Shown here piece by piece: positions 35,807-47,094 of a stretch of DNA of 64,000 bases. A program made the position numbers and the translations under genes. The stretch lies in the NCBI RefSeq assembly GCF_003711515.1, contig NW_021167079.1, forward strand, positions 3,809,940-3,873,939, read 5' to 3'. Origin of the DNA: Sodiomyces alkalinus F11 (lineage: Eukaryota > Ascomycota > Sordariomycetes > Glomerellales > Plectosphaerellaceae). How positions within the stretch are numbered: the first letter of the stretch is position 1; each line of letters starts with the position of its first letter. The notes below the pieces were generated by a model, which did no database searches, was not told the origin of the DNA, and was given only the letters and a program-made list of their open reading frames with translations.

Positions 35807-36008
35807 GTACTCGTGTAGGGAGCGCGTTTCTTCCAGGTTAAAGGCACGTCCTCTCTACGGACATAGATATATACCTTAACGTTCAGAACTCCCACCCTGA
35901 AACGGGTGCTGCTGCAGCTTCTTGTATCCCAATGCACGTAACAGAACTTTGTCGGCCATAACGTTCTCCCTGCCGTACCATCTCTTACAACGCTTGCTGT
36001 CTACAGCA
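35807..36008. other. Low-RIP, apparently host sequence
   Basis: Keeps normal CA/TG content, unlike the repeats. On the minus strand one frame is open for about 45 codons (36008 to about 35870) with an internal ATG, but no family was recognised. It was probably contiguous with 38666 onward before the pogo element inserted. Confidence 0.5.
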
Positions 36009-36010
36009 TA

Positions 36011-36044
36011 CCGTAAAAACCCACCACTCTTACCATAGGCGCTA
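36011..36044 (+). repeat. Left terminal inverted repeat of the pogo-like element
   Basis: Begins CCGTAAAAACCCACCACTCT; matches the reverse complement of 38630-38663 at 33 of 34 positions. Confidence 0.95.
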
Positions 36045-36379
36045 GTCACGTAGCGCCCTATCGCCCTATCACCTTAAAAATACAACCAATGATTAAGAGA
36101 CTTTTTATAAGGTAGTTATAACTTTAATATTAAAGTAAAATTCAGCGTTTTTAATGATTTTAGTATCTTAAGCTAACTGTTTTCGATATAGCTTACTTTT
36201 ATAAATAATATAGTGCTCGAGTCGATAGATATTAACATACGGACACCACGCTAAAAGCGTAGCCCTTAAAAACGACTTCTTAGCGCCCGTAAATATACTT
36301 ATCCAAAGCTAATACTACGTATAAAGGGTATCTATAACGATCGCTATCGTATATCTATTCTTTAGTTCTTTAAACACTA

Positions 36380-38060
36380 TTGTATCCCTATTATAAAGCC
36401 TTTAGCTACCGCTAAGCAGCCACCTAAGCGACTACATAACAATAAAGGTAATAGCCTTATCGCTCCAGGGCTATAAAGACTAACCTATCACGAAGCTAGC
36501 ACGTTCTTTAAGATACTAGCGAGTACGGTTAAGACCTAATAGCATAATCGCTTTACTATTTTAGGTATAGGAACTGGTATCTATACTTAGTAGCGCCCCG
36601 AGTTTCCTAAACTTCAATACGGCTTATATAACGCCTTTAAACGGCGTTATAATAAGTTACGACCTATTAACGTAGGCTGGCTATATCGCTAGGTAAGGCG
36701 GCTCTTCTAAGAGGCGTATCCTAATAGCCCTCGCGATATCTTTATTTTCTTAGCTTCGTGGCTTTGTGGATTCCTCCGCCGATACAAGATTATATATTGG
36801 CGTATCACTAAGCAGGCTACTAAGCCCCTAGCAGATCTCCTCCTAGCTATTATAAGCTTCCTTTCGTTTATCCAGCGGAATTAACGTTAAGGTATAAATA
36901 CACGACCTACTACACTAACAGTGGCTTAGCCGAATAATTTCTGGTTAGTTATAGTGTCTCTAAGGAAGGAAAAACTACTTAGTATTCCTGGCCGCCGCTT
37001 TACGGATAATCGAATTATTAATATAGCTAAAACGCTAATCTCTTTTAAATGTCTAAACGGCTATTCGTACGATACTAAGGATATTAAGATAGTTAGTGCT
37101 TAGACGGAGCGGGGTAGTTAGGATAAGCGGTAGGCTACCTTAGTGGTATTTATCTTCGTAGATAGTATCTAAAGAATTAAGCCTAAGCTTATATTCCATA
37201 AGAAGCCTAATAGGACTATTAGGAAGAATAAAGAGTATCTGTATTTTAGCGGCATTACTATAGAATTTAATAACTCTACTTATAATAACGAGGTCCTCTT
37301 TACCCGCTAGGTAAAAAAAGAATTAGTCCTTATTATAGGTAATTATGAATTTACGCTTCTAATAGACGTAGCGTCCTTCTATAAGACCCCTACTATTAAA
37401 GAGGTCCTTAAACTAGGCAAAATACTACCTTATATAATACCTCTAGGCTATATATCGTACGTATAACTATTAGATATGTATATTAACGGTCCGCTTAAGT
37501 CTCTGCTTCGTAAAGCTACCCATATCGTTATAGATGGGAGGGATTAATAGTAAGGTAATACTAATAAACTATAGACCTCTCGGAGTATAGGATTATAATA
37601 ACCTTTATTATAGGCGAGGTAATTACTACCCTATAAAAGGATAAGAAGGACCTAATCTAGTAGTCGTTTAAGGAGTATAGTATATTAGTTAATCCTAATA
37701 GCAGCGAAGATTACGTTATAAAGATTAAAGATATCTTAGTAGAAGATATTAAGCTAGGCGGCTTTAACCTAAATATCTTTAAAAAGGAGGAGGATATATA
37801 CGAGATACCTAGTTACGTTAACGGTCTCCCTAAAGAGTTTATATCGTTTAAGGAAGTATTAAATCTGCCTAGAAACAGGTATAGATCTATAAACGTGAAG
37901 ACGTTATAATCTTTATTACGGGTAAAAGGTATAAAGATTATAGATAGGAAGATAGAATTAGTAGCACGCGTTAAGGCTAGGGACGAAAAGGAGCGTGAGG
38001 TGCTTAAGATAGATAGTTAAGATAATAGCGAAGACGATTAATATATTAATAGGGCCGATA
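36380..38060 (+). pseudogene. DDE transposase relic
   Basis: Plus-strand relic between the inverted repeats. The clearest part is near 37360-37520: LIDVASFYKTP (corresponding to the DGHxSH-type Asp region), LPYIIPLGYISYV then LLDMYINGPLK, which matches the LPPHxSHxLQPLDVxxFxPLK signature of DDE_1 transposases. Other stretches upstream (36380-36960) occupy the position of the DNA-binding helix-turn-helix and CENP-B-like domain. Stops are at former Gln/Trp codons. It would cut and paste the element at TA; now inactive. Confidence 0.75.
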
Positions 38061-38629
38061 TAATAGATTGATTAGCTTAAAGGCACCTCTATTATCTAAA
38101 AGAATACTATTCCCTCTCTCCACTATTATAATACTTTAAGGCGAGTATCCTACTTATCCTACCTCTTCCTATATATCTACGGGCGGCACTAAACCACCTT
38201 TCCAGCTAATAGGAAGTCTTTAATTAACGGCCTACTACGCTCTCGAACCTATCCGTAATATATATCGTCGTTTTTAATCCCCGTAAAAGATATACCGGGG
38301 GTAACGCTAAGGGTACAGGACTTTTTATATCGTAGCTTATAATCGATATTAAGCTCGAACAGCTCATCTTCTTTAGTGAAGTCGTCGGTTATAACTAGTA
38401 TTAATATATTAGCCGAGTATTAAAAGGCCGCCTATAAGGTATAAAAAAAGGGCAGTCAATATATAAACGATATCGAGGAACCCGTTAGACACTAAACTCG
38501 GCTATATTAAGAGCTTTTTTCGGGGACTATTATAGTAGTTACACGTGGGCGTTTAAGTGATATTTTCAATCAAGGGCTAACGTCTAGGTTAGGATTTTAC
38601 GGGGAAGTGGGGACCTGCCTTATACGGTA

Positions 38630-38663
38630 TAGCGCCTATGGTGAGAGTGGTGGGTTTTTACGG
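38630..38663 (-). repeat. Right terminal inverted repeat of the pogo-like element
   Basis: Reverse complement begins CCGTAAAAACCCACCACTCT; one mismatch to the left repeat. Confidence 0.95.
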
Positions 38664-38733
38664 TATCTCACTTGTCTAAATAGTCGCAAATGCTAGAGTC
38701 CACATTGTAGTGGATACCGCCACAGGTTTTAAT

Positions 38734-39779
38734 TCAGGATAGCGACGGACATCTCTGGGCTTGGCTCTCTATGGAGTTGGTGATTTCTCGATAGACTCCC
38801 TCAGCAGTTGGATGCTCGGCACAGACATCCGCCTTAAATCCGTATACTTGCCATAAGTGGTCTCTTGTTGTGGGCCCTATTGTAGCCACGAAGGTGCTGC
38901 GGTCGTCCTCTTTAATTTTGGCTTTAGCCCGGCCAGTAACCTCGTCCAGGATTCCCAGGCCACGTAGCATTTCGCCACACCCTGTTGGGGAAAACACGAC
39001 AATCCATCTCATGGGCCGCCCCGAAGTAGCCTCTAGAACGTGGACGAAGTTTTCTGCGAACGACCTCATCACATTCGTACTGTAGACGACCACCTCGGTC
39101 ACCTCGATACGTCTGTCGACCGGTAATGCAGGGTCCATGAGTACCTTTGGGATGACGTCCCGGCGCTGCTCGCCGACAAGAAAGAGAAGAGGGGGCTTGG
39201 GACTCCGGCCGGCATAGAAGGCACCATAGTGGTCGAGGATAAATGGAGCTAGAGCGTCGCCCACCCCAGTATGGGAGCCGTGAACCTGAAGGCCAGGGGT
39301 CTGCGGTATGGCCTTGAGTGCGCGGGTCGTCGCGGGGCCGACGCTATAAACAGGTACCGACTGGATGTTCGGCCACGACGGTTCACCAGCAGTTCCTTCG
39401 CGGAGTTCGTCAGTAGAAGGGTACCACCACGAATATGTGACCTTGGCTTGCAAGAAAATGTGGCCTACTAACCCATTGGCTCCGCGACTAGGTTGGCGAA
39501 GGTTTCAACCGCACGTTGTGAAGTGAAGACAAGACCTCCAAACGAGGCAGTCTCATGGATGCCGACCTTGCCGTGCCTGAGCACGTCTCGCGCAAACTCC
39601 AGGCCATCGTCTTTAAACTCATGTTGCAGGACAGGGACAAATGTCGGTTCGAACAGAGGACCACCATCTCGATGCTCGGAGAACAGTTCCTCATAGGAGT
39701 CCGCTGTTGCAGACTTTGTCTTAAGAAGAAAAACCGGGACTGCGTCTCGCTTGTTGGAGGTAAGCTGAACGGATGTCAT
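38734..39779 (-). CDS. hem4: Uroporphyrinogen-III synthase (two exons)
   Basis: Closes hydroxymethylbilane with D-ring inversion to uroporphyrinogen III, the fourth step of heme and siroheme synthesis, in the cytosol. Join of 39473-39779 and 38734-39395 gives 969 nt, 322 residues plus TGA. Visible family marks: VFLLKTKS (16-23), FTSQRAVE (85-92), VYSVGPATTRAL (118-129), FLVGEQRRDVIPKVL, the VVVYST strand, VVFSPTG, ATIGPTT and a C-terminal AEHPTAEGV. The ATG at 39779 (GCAATGA, purine at -3) is preferred over the in-frame ATG at 39830, whose extra 17 residues look unlike the family. No stops, normal CA/TG content, no RIP. Length is slightly above the usual 260-300. The only intact host gene recognised. 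Confidence 0.93.
39396..39472 (-). other. hem4: hem4 intron
   Basis: 77 nt, donor GTTAGT, branch site TACTGAC (39409-39415), acceptor AAG 14 nt after the branch A. Splitting a Gly codon (G|GA), it joins the two halves in frame and removes the in-frame TAG. Without it the domains lie in different frames. The AAG acceptor is less common than CAG/TAG. Confidence 0.85.
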
Positions 39780-39912
39780 TGCGATTTTAAAGCGACTACA
39801 GTAGTTGTTGAGAACACATATATTCCACATTACGTCAGAGTCCTGAAGATTTGTTGTCTTGCGTTTTGTTAGATGCCCTCAGCCACCTTAGGTGTGATAA
39901 ACTATAGGACTA
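39780..39912 (-). promoter_or_regulatory. hem4: hem4 upstream region
   Basis: Only 133 bp separate the preferred hem4 ATG from the MITE. The segment keeps normal composition and must hold the 5' UTR and core promoter, unless transcription starts in or beyond the MITE. No clear TATA box was assigned. Confidence 0.6.
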
Positions 39913-40359
39913 CCGGTCTTCCGCCACCCCCTGTTCGGTCTTCCGGGTCTTCTTAAACCCTTTCTGGATTAGATGATCCACTATATCTCCACCACCCGAA
40001 ATTAGGTGGGTTTCCTAGGTCTTTCGATATACACAAACATACTTAAAAGAAAAAGTACGAGTCCAGCTATATAACTACCTTAGCCCGTTATTAAAGCTAT
40101 TACCACCACTCTAGCCGTGCCCGTGATATCCACCCTATTATTACTGCTACTAACTACTCTATAGCTAGTGGTTAGTGGTTAGTTTTGCTGTAATTTGGCT
40201 AACTTTTAGAGGCTAGAGGTGACTCGTACTATTATTTTGAATATATTTATATATATTATAAAACCTAGAATTTCGGGTCGTGGAGATATAGTAGATTATC
40301 TAATCCAGAAAGGGTTTAAGAAGACCCGGAAGACCGAAGAGGGGTTGGCGGAAGACCAG
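39913..40359. mobile_element. TA-flanked MITE with 91-bp inverted repeats
   Basis: 447 bp, bounded by TA (39911-39912, 40360-40361). Arms 39913-40003 and 40269-40359 match at about 85 of 91 positions, starting C(C/T)GGTCTTCCGCC. Two of the differences are RIP-type transitions. No coding capacity, so a non-autonomous Tc1/mariner-type element is likely. It lies immediately upstream of hem4. Confidence 0.9.
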
Positions 40360-40390
40360 TACTTAAACTATGGGACCGTCTAGAGAGGCA

Positions 40391-40469
40391 CGAGCTTAGC
40401 AGGTTGCCCTACGGGCAGCGCCGCTAAGCTCGCCCACCCCCCCCCCCCCCCTTAAAGGAGGGGGGGGGG
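40391..40469. repeat. Hairpin plus C15/G10 inverted homopolymers
   Basis: 10-bp stem 40391-40400/40423-40432 with an inner GCCC/GGGC stem, followed by C15 (40437-40451), a TTAAAGGA spacer and G10 (40460-40469). Further G runs follow to about 40485. Confidence 0.92.
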
Positions 40470-41872
40470 AACAGGGGGGCCGGGGCTAATTATATAACCT
40501 ACTCTATAATACTAAATACCCGTAGATATCCGAACATAACTATAAAACGCCTGCTTTTTATTTTCTATAGCTATTTATTAGTTCCTTTTACGCTATAACG
40601 ACTTTCTTATTATTATTTCTTTAATATCGTAAAAAGCTGGTTTTTGTTATATTAATCCCGCTTTATCTCTCGTAATTAACAGTCGATTTCTCCCTATAGT
40701 CGTTAGTATTAGCTTCTTTTATTCCCCTATATTCCTCTTCTACTCTCTCCTAGTTATAAATAGTATCGTCGTTAAGTAAGTAATAGGCATAAAGAATTAC
40801 TATACCCCCCCCTAAACGCGTTAATACTAATTAGTAGCTTACCTTATAGGTAAGGCCGCTATATTCGCCCCTACGGGGGGCTACGTATATAACCCGATTA
40901 TCTAACTATATTATATAAATAGATATACGAACTAATATAGATAAGTATTATTATTTTATAGATAGTGGCTACTTATTACTAATGACTTCTAAAATATTTT
41001 AAAAATATAAAATCACGAAGATGCTGTCTACTAATGTATATATATATATATATACTTCTAACCCCTTTGTAGATTTATCTTTATTTTACTTCACTTATTC
41101 TCTTTACTCTATTTTATTTTATATTCACTTTATTCTAATAGTAGTTATACCTTTTATTAATAAGGAAGAGTATAGAGGTTTTCCCCGGACTTTACCCGGG
41201 GTTTCCCCTCTATAGCCACCCGAGGGGGACTATATAGCCTAAATAGGCTCCAATAGATTAGATAGGATAACCGAGTAAGATAGATAATAATAATAATAAT
41301 CTTTTTATTAGTTTTTTAGACTTAATTATATTTATATTTAATTTTATTTATTATTCAATTAGAAAGAGTATAATTAGCGTAGAGCATAGTAATATAGTCT
41401 GAATATTAAATTTATAGTCGGTCTATTATAACAGGTGTTTTTTATTATGCTTAAGATATAATTTCTTTATATATTTAAGGAAGTATATACTATTCTTTAT
41501 CTTTATCTTATTTATAATTATATCTGTTATCTTTATCTTCATTTTACTCTATATCATCTATTATCTATTTTATCTATCTTATATACTATACTTTATAGTA
41601 AGTTAATTCTAATAGTTTATATAATTCTCTATTTGGTTTTTAGACTTAATTCTACTTATATTTGATTCAACTTTCCTACTATAGTTTTATTCTAACTTCC
41701 TAATATAGTCGCTATTTTACTTATCTACTTATTATCTATTTTATATTCTCTTTATATTCCAGTTTCTATTCTATTTTTTTTTCTGTTTTAATTCTATTTT
41801 ATATTCTATTTTGTATTCTATTTGTATTCTATTTCTTTTCCTATTGTTATTCTATTCTTTATTCTATTCTTA
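40470..41872. other. AT-rich, gene-free interval
   Basis: No coding family recognised. It holds (TA)n at 41037-41054, a two-part hairpin at 41171-41214 (TATAGAGG/CCTCTATA outside CCCCGG/CCGGGG), (TAA)n near 41287-41302 and a pyrimidine-rich, degenerate TTCTATTTT-type minisatellite at about 41700-41872. Short open frames here are composed of simple repeats. Confidence 0.6.
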
Positions 41873-41877
41873 TTATC

Positions 41878-42090
41878 TGTTACGGGTTAGCCCCGATATA
41901 GAGGATCCGGCTATACTCCGGATCTTCCTGGCTGCGCGCTTAGTTAACGGACCTATATCGCCCAGCCATCGCCACTATATAGCTAGCCTAGCGCTATAGA
42001 CTTTTCTCCTTTTTCTTTTTCCTTCCTTAGTTCTAGATAATCTATTATTACGACCTTACTTGTACCACGACCTATAACTAGTCGTTAATA
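41878..42090 (+). repeat. 5' LTR of gypsy delta
   Basis: 213 bp, TGTTACGGGTTAG to GTCGTTAATA (terminal CA now TA). Confidence 0.95.
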
Positions 42091-42199
42091 TATCTAGAAC
42101 TTAGCGACACCCACGCGCTACGCTAGCGATAGACTAAGATCGGAATACTACCGCCTAGCGACCTATTAGAATTAAATAGGTCGTGGAGTAGATAAGCCG

Positions 42200-43370
42200 A
42201 TGCTTCGAAGAAAACGACTAAGCCTTAAACGTAAGGCTAGGCCCTCTCCACGAGTAATACGCCGATATTAACGCTAGGCTTACCCTAATATAAAAGCACT
42301 ACTCGGAGATACGCTAGTTTATTAAACGATAACGCGCGAGGGAAGAAGCCGATAAGCGATAAGGCCTATTAGTCGAATAGCTTATAGCCCGGCTTTTAGG
42401 ATCGCCTACTCCGTAGAACCTAATACCACTAAACCTGAATATTCCGGCCCCCTTATAGACCCCGATAATTCTTACGCTAATAGAATCCACGCTATCTTTA
42501 GTCCCCTCGCTAGCGCTTTAGCCGACGATAATGACGGTAGTACCCCGTAAGACCGTTAATAGCCCGGCGAAGTTTTTAGGAAAAAGAGTATACTATAGCG
42601 CGTAAGCCTACACGATACGGTAGAAGCTTATAATTAATAATAACCTATTCTAGAATAATATATAAGCTTAGTATACTATCTATAATTACCTAAGACGTAA
42701 GGTATAATAGGTAGTATCGGCCTTTTATAAAAGTGATAGGCCGGGTAAGCTTATAAACCCTAACGACTTTATAGTATACCTTAATTATACTTACTTTAAC
42801 CCTACGGAATAGTTACGAGCCGCTTAAGCCCTATACACGATTCGATAACGGTCCGATAAGTCGTTTACTGCCTTTTTACCCTGCTTTAAAAGATAGATCG
42901 CCCTCGCGGGCGGTACCGAGTAGGAAGCTACCGTATAGATCTTATTCCTTAAAGGAGTAATTACCTCTTAACTTAGGGATAAGCTTATTTCGGCCTATAT
43001 TCTTACCGATAACTATACCGCGTGGGTTAACGGTATATAAGAGATCGCCGGGAACCTTAAGGGTTATTAGTTTAAGCGGAATTACGATAAACGAGCTTAA
43101 GAGTATATAACTATAAAGAAGGACGCTGATAACGATACGAAGATAGGTAGAGTAAACCGTGTTAGTAATAGGAAAGCGAAGTAGGAGACTTAAAGGTGCT
43201 ATAACTATAATAAGAAAGGGTATATCGTACGGAATTATAAGAAACTAAAGGAAAACTAAAAGACGGTTCGAAAGGTTAAAAAGTCTTATACCCAGGATCA
43301 CGATAAGAGCGATAACGAGTCTATTAATAATGACAACTCGGAAAAAGAATAGCTCTAACGTAAAGACGGG
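42200..43370 (+). pseudogene. Gypsy delta gag relic
   Basis: Retrotransposon capsid-like region (tryptophan/aromatic-rich helices near 42640-43090) ending in a CCHC knuckle near 43196-43240. There the pattern CYNYNKKGYIVRNYKK retains the first Cys, while the other two Cys and the His have become Tyr, changes RIP can make. A charged Lys/Asp/Glu tail follows before the protease region. Confidence 0.78.
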
Positions 43371-43429
43371 CGTTAAAGCTAATAGCAGCGATATAGCGGG
43401 AGTAGGAAACGTTTAAAGTATATGCTAGT

Positions 43430-46400
43430 AATAACCCTATACTTATTATAGCTAGAGTAAATAAATAGCGTGCCCTCGCCCTTATTAATACTAGTTACGA
43501 CTACTATACCGCTATAAGTGAACGGTTTACTTAAAGACTTTAATTACTATTAGTCGATAAGACGAATCGACTACTAAATAGCTTCTCGGAAGCTACTAGA
43601 ACTATTAGTAGCGCGGGAATCGCTATCTACGAGCTTAAGATTAGCGGCTACTCGTAAAGACTATTTATATACGTGGTAACTAGGCTTAATTAAGACGTAT
43701 TCCTCGGGAAGCCTTAAATAGAATAGAATAATATAATATATTACGCTAAGAATAAATAACTTTACTACGGAGTAGCTAAACTAAAAATACGACTCTACTA
43801 TAAAAAGGAACCGGCTAGATTATACGCTATCCGCGATACCTATTTAGTTACTAGATCTATATTCGTGGGCTTTATCCGATAATTATAATAGAAGGGCAAG
43901 GAAGCCTTAATCTAAGGAGTAAGCTTAAAGGATATCGAAAAAGCGTTAAATAAGAAATAACTAGTCGACCCGAGGGACTTTATACCCGAAAACCTATTAC
44001 GGGAATTTAGCGACCTATTCGTGCCTAATAAAGTAAACTAATTACCGCTATACCGACTAAGAGTCGATTACGAAGTTAACCTTATACCTAATAGCGATGG
44101 GAAGGAGCTATTACTCCCTTAGGGGCCGCTTTATAATATATCGAGGGAAGAACTCTTAGTATTACGAAAAACACTTTCCGACCTAATAGATAAAGGATTT
44201 ATCCGAGTTAGTAGTTCGGAAGCCGCGGCTCTTATCCTCTTTATAAAGAAACTAGGTAAAGGACTCCGATTCTATTACGATTACCGAGCGCTGAATACGA
44301 TTACTAAGCGAGACTAGTACCTATTTCTTTTAATCGCCGAGACGCTATAGAACTTAAGGTAGGCGAAATAGTTTATAAAGCTCGATATAGTCGCCGCCTC
44401 CTATAAGATTAGGATAGCTCCCGGGTATAAATATAAGACTATATTCCGAACGCGGTTTAGGCTTTTTAAGTGGCTTATCTACCTATTTAGCTTAAGTGGA
44501 GCTTTAACGACCTTCTAGTAATATATTAATAAAACGCTATAACGCTTCCTAAATAACTTTATTACCGCTTATATTACTAATATTCTAATCTACTCTAGTA
44601 GGAGCCGGGCCGACTACGAAACGAAGGTTAAGTAGGTACTCCGCGCGCTCGCGGACGCCGGCCTAAACCTAAACCCGTTAAAATACGAGTTTAGCGTAAA
44701 GATAGTAAAGTACCTAGGATTTATAGTTATTATAAGAAAGGACGTATTATATAACCCGGAGAAGTTATAAGCTATCCGCGAGTAGGAAGCGCTTATATCG
44801 GTTAAAGGCGTGCGAAGCTTCCTAGGATTTACGAATTATTACCGGATCTTTGTTAAGGACTTTTCGGGGATTTCCGTACCGTTAATAGCACTCACGAAAA
44901 AGGACTACGCCTTCTAATAGGGTCCCGATAAAAAAGCGGCTTTCCGCGAGCTAAAAACGAGGTTCTAAGAAGAATTAATATTTCGGTAATAGGACCCTAT
45001 AAATAAGACCTTTATCGAAACGGACTATTCGGGGTCCGCTTTTAGGGGTAGCTTAATAGAAGAAGATATAGACGGAAATCGCTACATAGTCGTACACTAC
45101 TCCCGTAAACTTAATAGAGCGGAATATAATTACCTAATCCACGATAAAGAGATACTAGCGATTATAAGCTACCTAATAGTATAGCGAGCCGAGCTTATTA
45201 GTTACGGATAGTTTATAGTCCTATCCGACTATAAGGCCCTCGAATACTTTATAATAAAACGAACGCTTATAAAGCGATAAAGCCGATAGGCCGGCGAGCT
45301 CGCGTAGTTTAACTTTATACTCGAATACCGGAGAGGAAAAGATAATATAATAGCGGATACCCTCTCGCGTTAATAGTAAGATAAGCCTTAGAATATAGCG
45401 GACGAAAGGGAATAATCCTATTATATCTAATTAATTCCTAATACTATAATCCTACCTTATATTTATAGCGTGGATAGCGGCTAAATAATCTTCGAAGCGG
45501 ACTAAGAGTTATAGCGATTATAGGATGAAACGCTTACGACCGATAAGCAGTACTAAGGAGCTTTATCCGCGGTTACTAAGGAAGAACGGTAATTCCCGCC
45601 GTTATTAGAATTAAAGCTATAGATTTCCGAGTATTCTATCTCCGCGACCGGGTTACTACTATTCCGCGAACGGATCTAGGCACCCGGGTCTACTAAAGGG
45701 TTAACGCTATAAGGAAGGATTATCCAGTTAATCCACGACTCGGTAATCGGAGGATACCTAGGATATAAAGACACTATCGCCTTCATAGCGCGTCGCTTCT
45801 TCTAGCCAAGGATAAATATAGATATCCGACGATTGATCTGGAATTACGATATCTATAGAAGAGAATATATATAGAGGAATATGAAATAAGGCCTTTTACG
45901 CCTTTTTCCCGTGCTAGAACGAATACATAGCGATCTATTAATAGACTTTATAATAGACCTGCTATTAGCCGGCGAGAAGAAAGCGCGCTACTTTTAGGTT
46001 ATTATAGATCGCCTAACTAAGGCCGTGACGTTAAAGCCGATAAAGATAATAGAAGCCGAAGCCTATACGGAACGGTTCCTATACTACTATTTCCGGTTCC
46101 ACGGAATACCTTAATCGATTATTAGTAACCGAGGTTTAAACTAAACCAGTAGATTCTAGAAGTATTTTTATAAGCTTACCCGGATATTACGTAAGCTTAG
46201 TATAGTATACTACCCTGAAACCGATAGAGTCACCGAGCGTATAAACGAAGAAGTATAGGCCCATTCACGAGCCTTTATTTACTACGCTTAGGATAACTAG
46301 GATCGCCTACTACCTATAGTATAACTAGCCCTAAATAATCGCGAGAGCTCCGCGATAGAGTTTAGTCCCTTCTTCTTAGAGTATAGTTACTATATCGACC

Positions 46401-47090
46401 CGATCTAGATAACCGAGGAGCCCCTAATAGAACGTAGAGTATTAGCGGTATATAACCTATTACGCCGTTTATAGGAAGCGATAAAGTTCGCCTAAGCTAT
46501 AATCGTGTTAATATAGCTTAGGAATAAAGAGTCTGTAAACTAATATTATTTACCGGCTAAGCGTTTTAAAGTAAACGACTTAGTCTACTATCGCTAGCTA
46601 ATTACTTAACCCCTTAACTATTGCGTAAGCTTAACTAGCTATACCGTAAGTACCGGGTTATAAAAGTAATTAGCCCGTATATAGTCGAACTCGCCGTACT
46701 ATAGTCGATCTGTCCCCGATTGTGTATAGATTTACTACGCCGCGCGGGCGATAACCCCCTATTAGGGTAGTTAGCAGATAACCCCTAACCCCCGCCTATC
46801 CGAGAAACGACTAATAGCGAGGAATAGGAAGTCCAGGAAATTCTCTACGCAAGAATAAAAAGGCGAGTTAAAGGGTTAAGACGTGAAGTATTAGTACGAT
46901 AGGTAGGATACTATAAAGCGACTTACGAACCGCTAGAACTATTAGTATAAATATAGGTACTTAACGAGTTTAAAAAGAAGTTCGGCCTAGTAATAATAAA
47001 TAATAGGCTATTAGATAATTACGCGCTATCACGATATAGGAACCGATATATAAGCGATCGTATCGCGATAATCGGAAAGGAGTAAGGTTT
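43430..47090 (+). pseudogene. Gypsy delta pol relic with chromodomain-like end
   Basis: Protease region about 43430-43900, poorly preserved. Reverse transcriptase about 44020-44900: FIKLDIVAASYKIRI, RTRFRLFKW, then AYITNILIYS where YIDD is expected, so both Asp are lost. RNase H about 44990-45370: TDYSGSA, RKLNRAEYNY, SDYKALEYF, GKDNIIADTLSR. Integrase about 45700-46500: LIHDSVIGGYLG zinc-finger start, IIDRLTKA, ISNRGL. At 46890-46980 VR, a stop, then VGYYKATYEPLE resembles the core of a retrotransposon chromodomain, which in active relatives directs insertion to marked chromatin. Confidence 0.88.
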
Positions 47091-47094
47091 AGAT

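Larger units (their letters stand above)
36011..38663 (+). mobile_element. Pogo/Fot1-like DNA transposon
   Basis: 2653 bp flanked by TA on both sides (36009-36010 and 38664-38665), with 34-bp terminal inverted repeats differing at one position. TA duplication, length and a DDE-type transposase relic fit the Tc1/mariner-pogo superfamily. The termini keep CA/TG and look undamaged while the interior is RIP-mutated. It sits 70 bp downstream of the hem4 stop. Confidence 0.9.

Noticed and set aside
39396..39472. hem4 frameshift mutation (pseudogene)
   Set aside because: A 77-nt intron with donor, TACTGAC branch site and AG acceptor restores one frame exactly, so an intron is the better reading.
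38870..39872. Several plus- and minus-strand frames over hem4
   Set aside because: Shadows of the two hem4 exons; none has family motifs.
41021..41999. Short Tyr/Leu/Phe-rich frames
   Set aside because: Built from TA and TTCTA simple repeats; the second also runs into the gypsy delta LTR.
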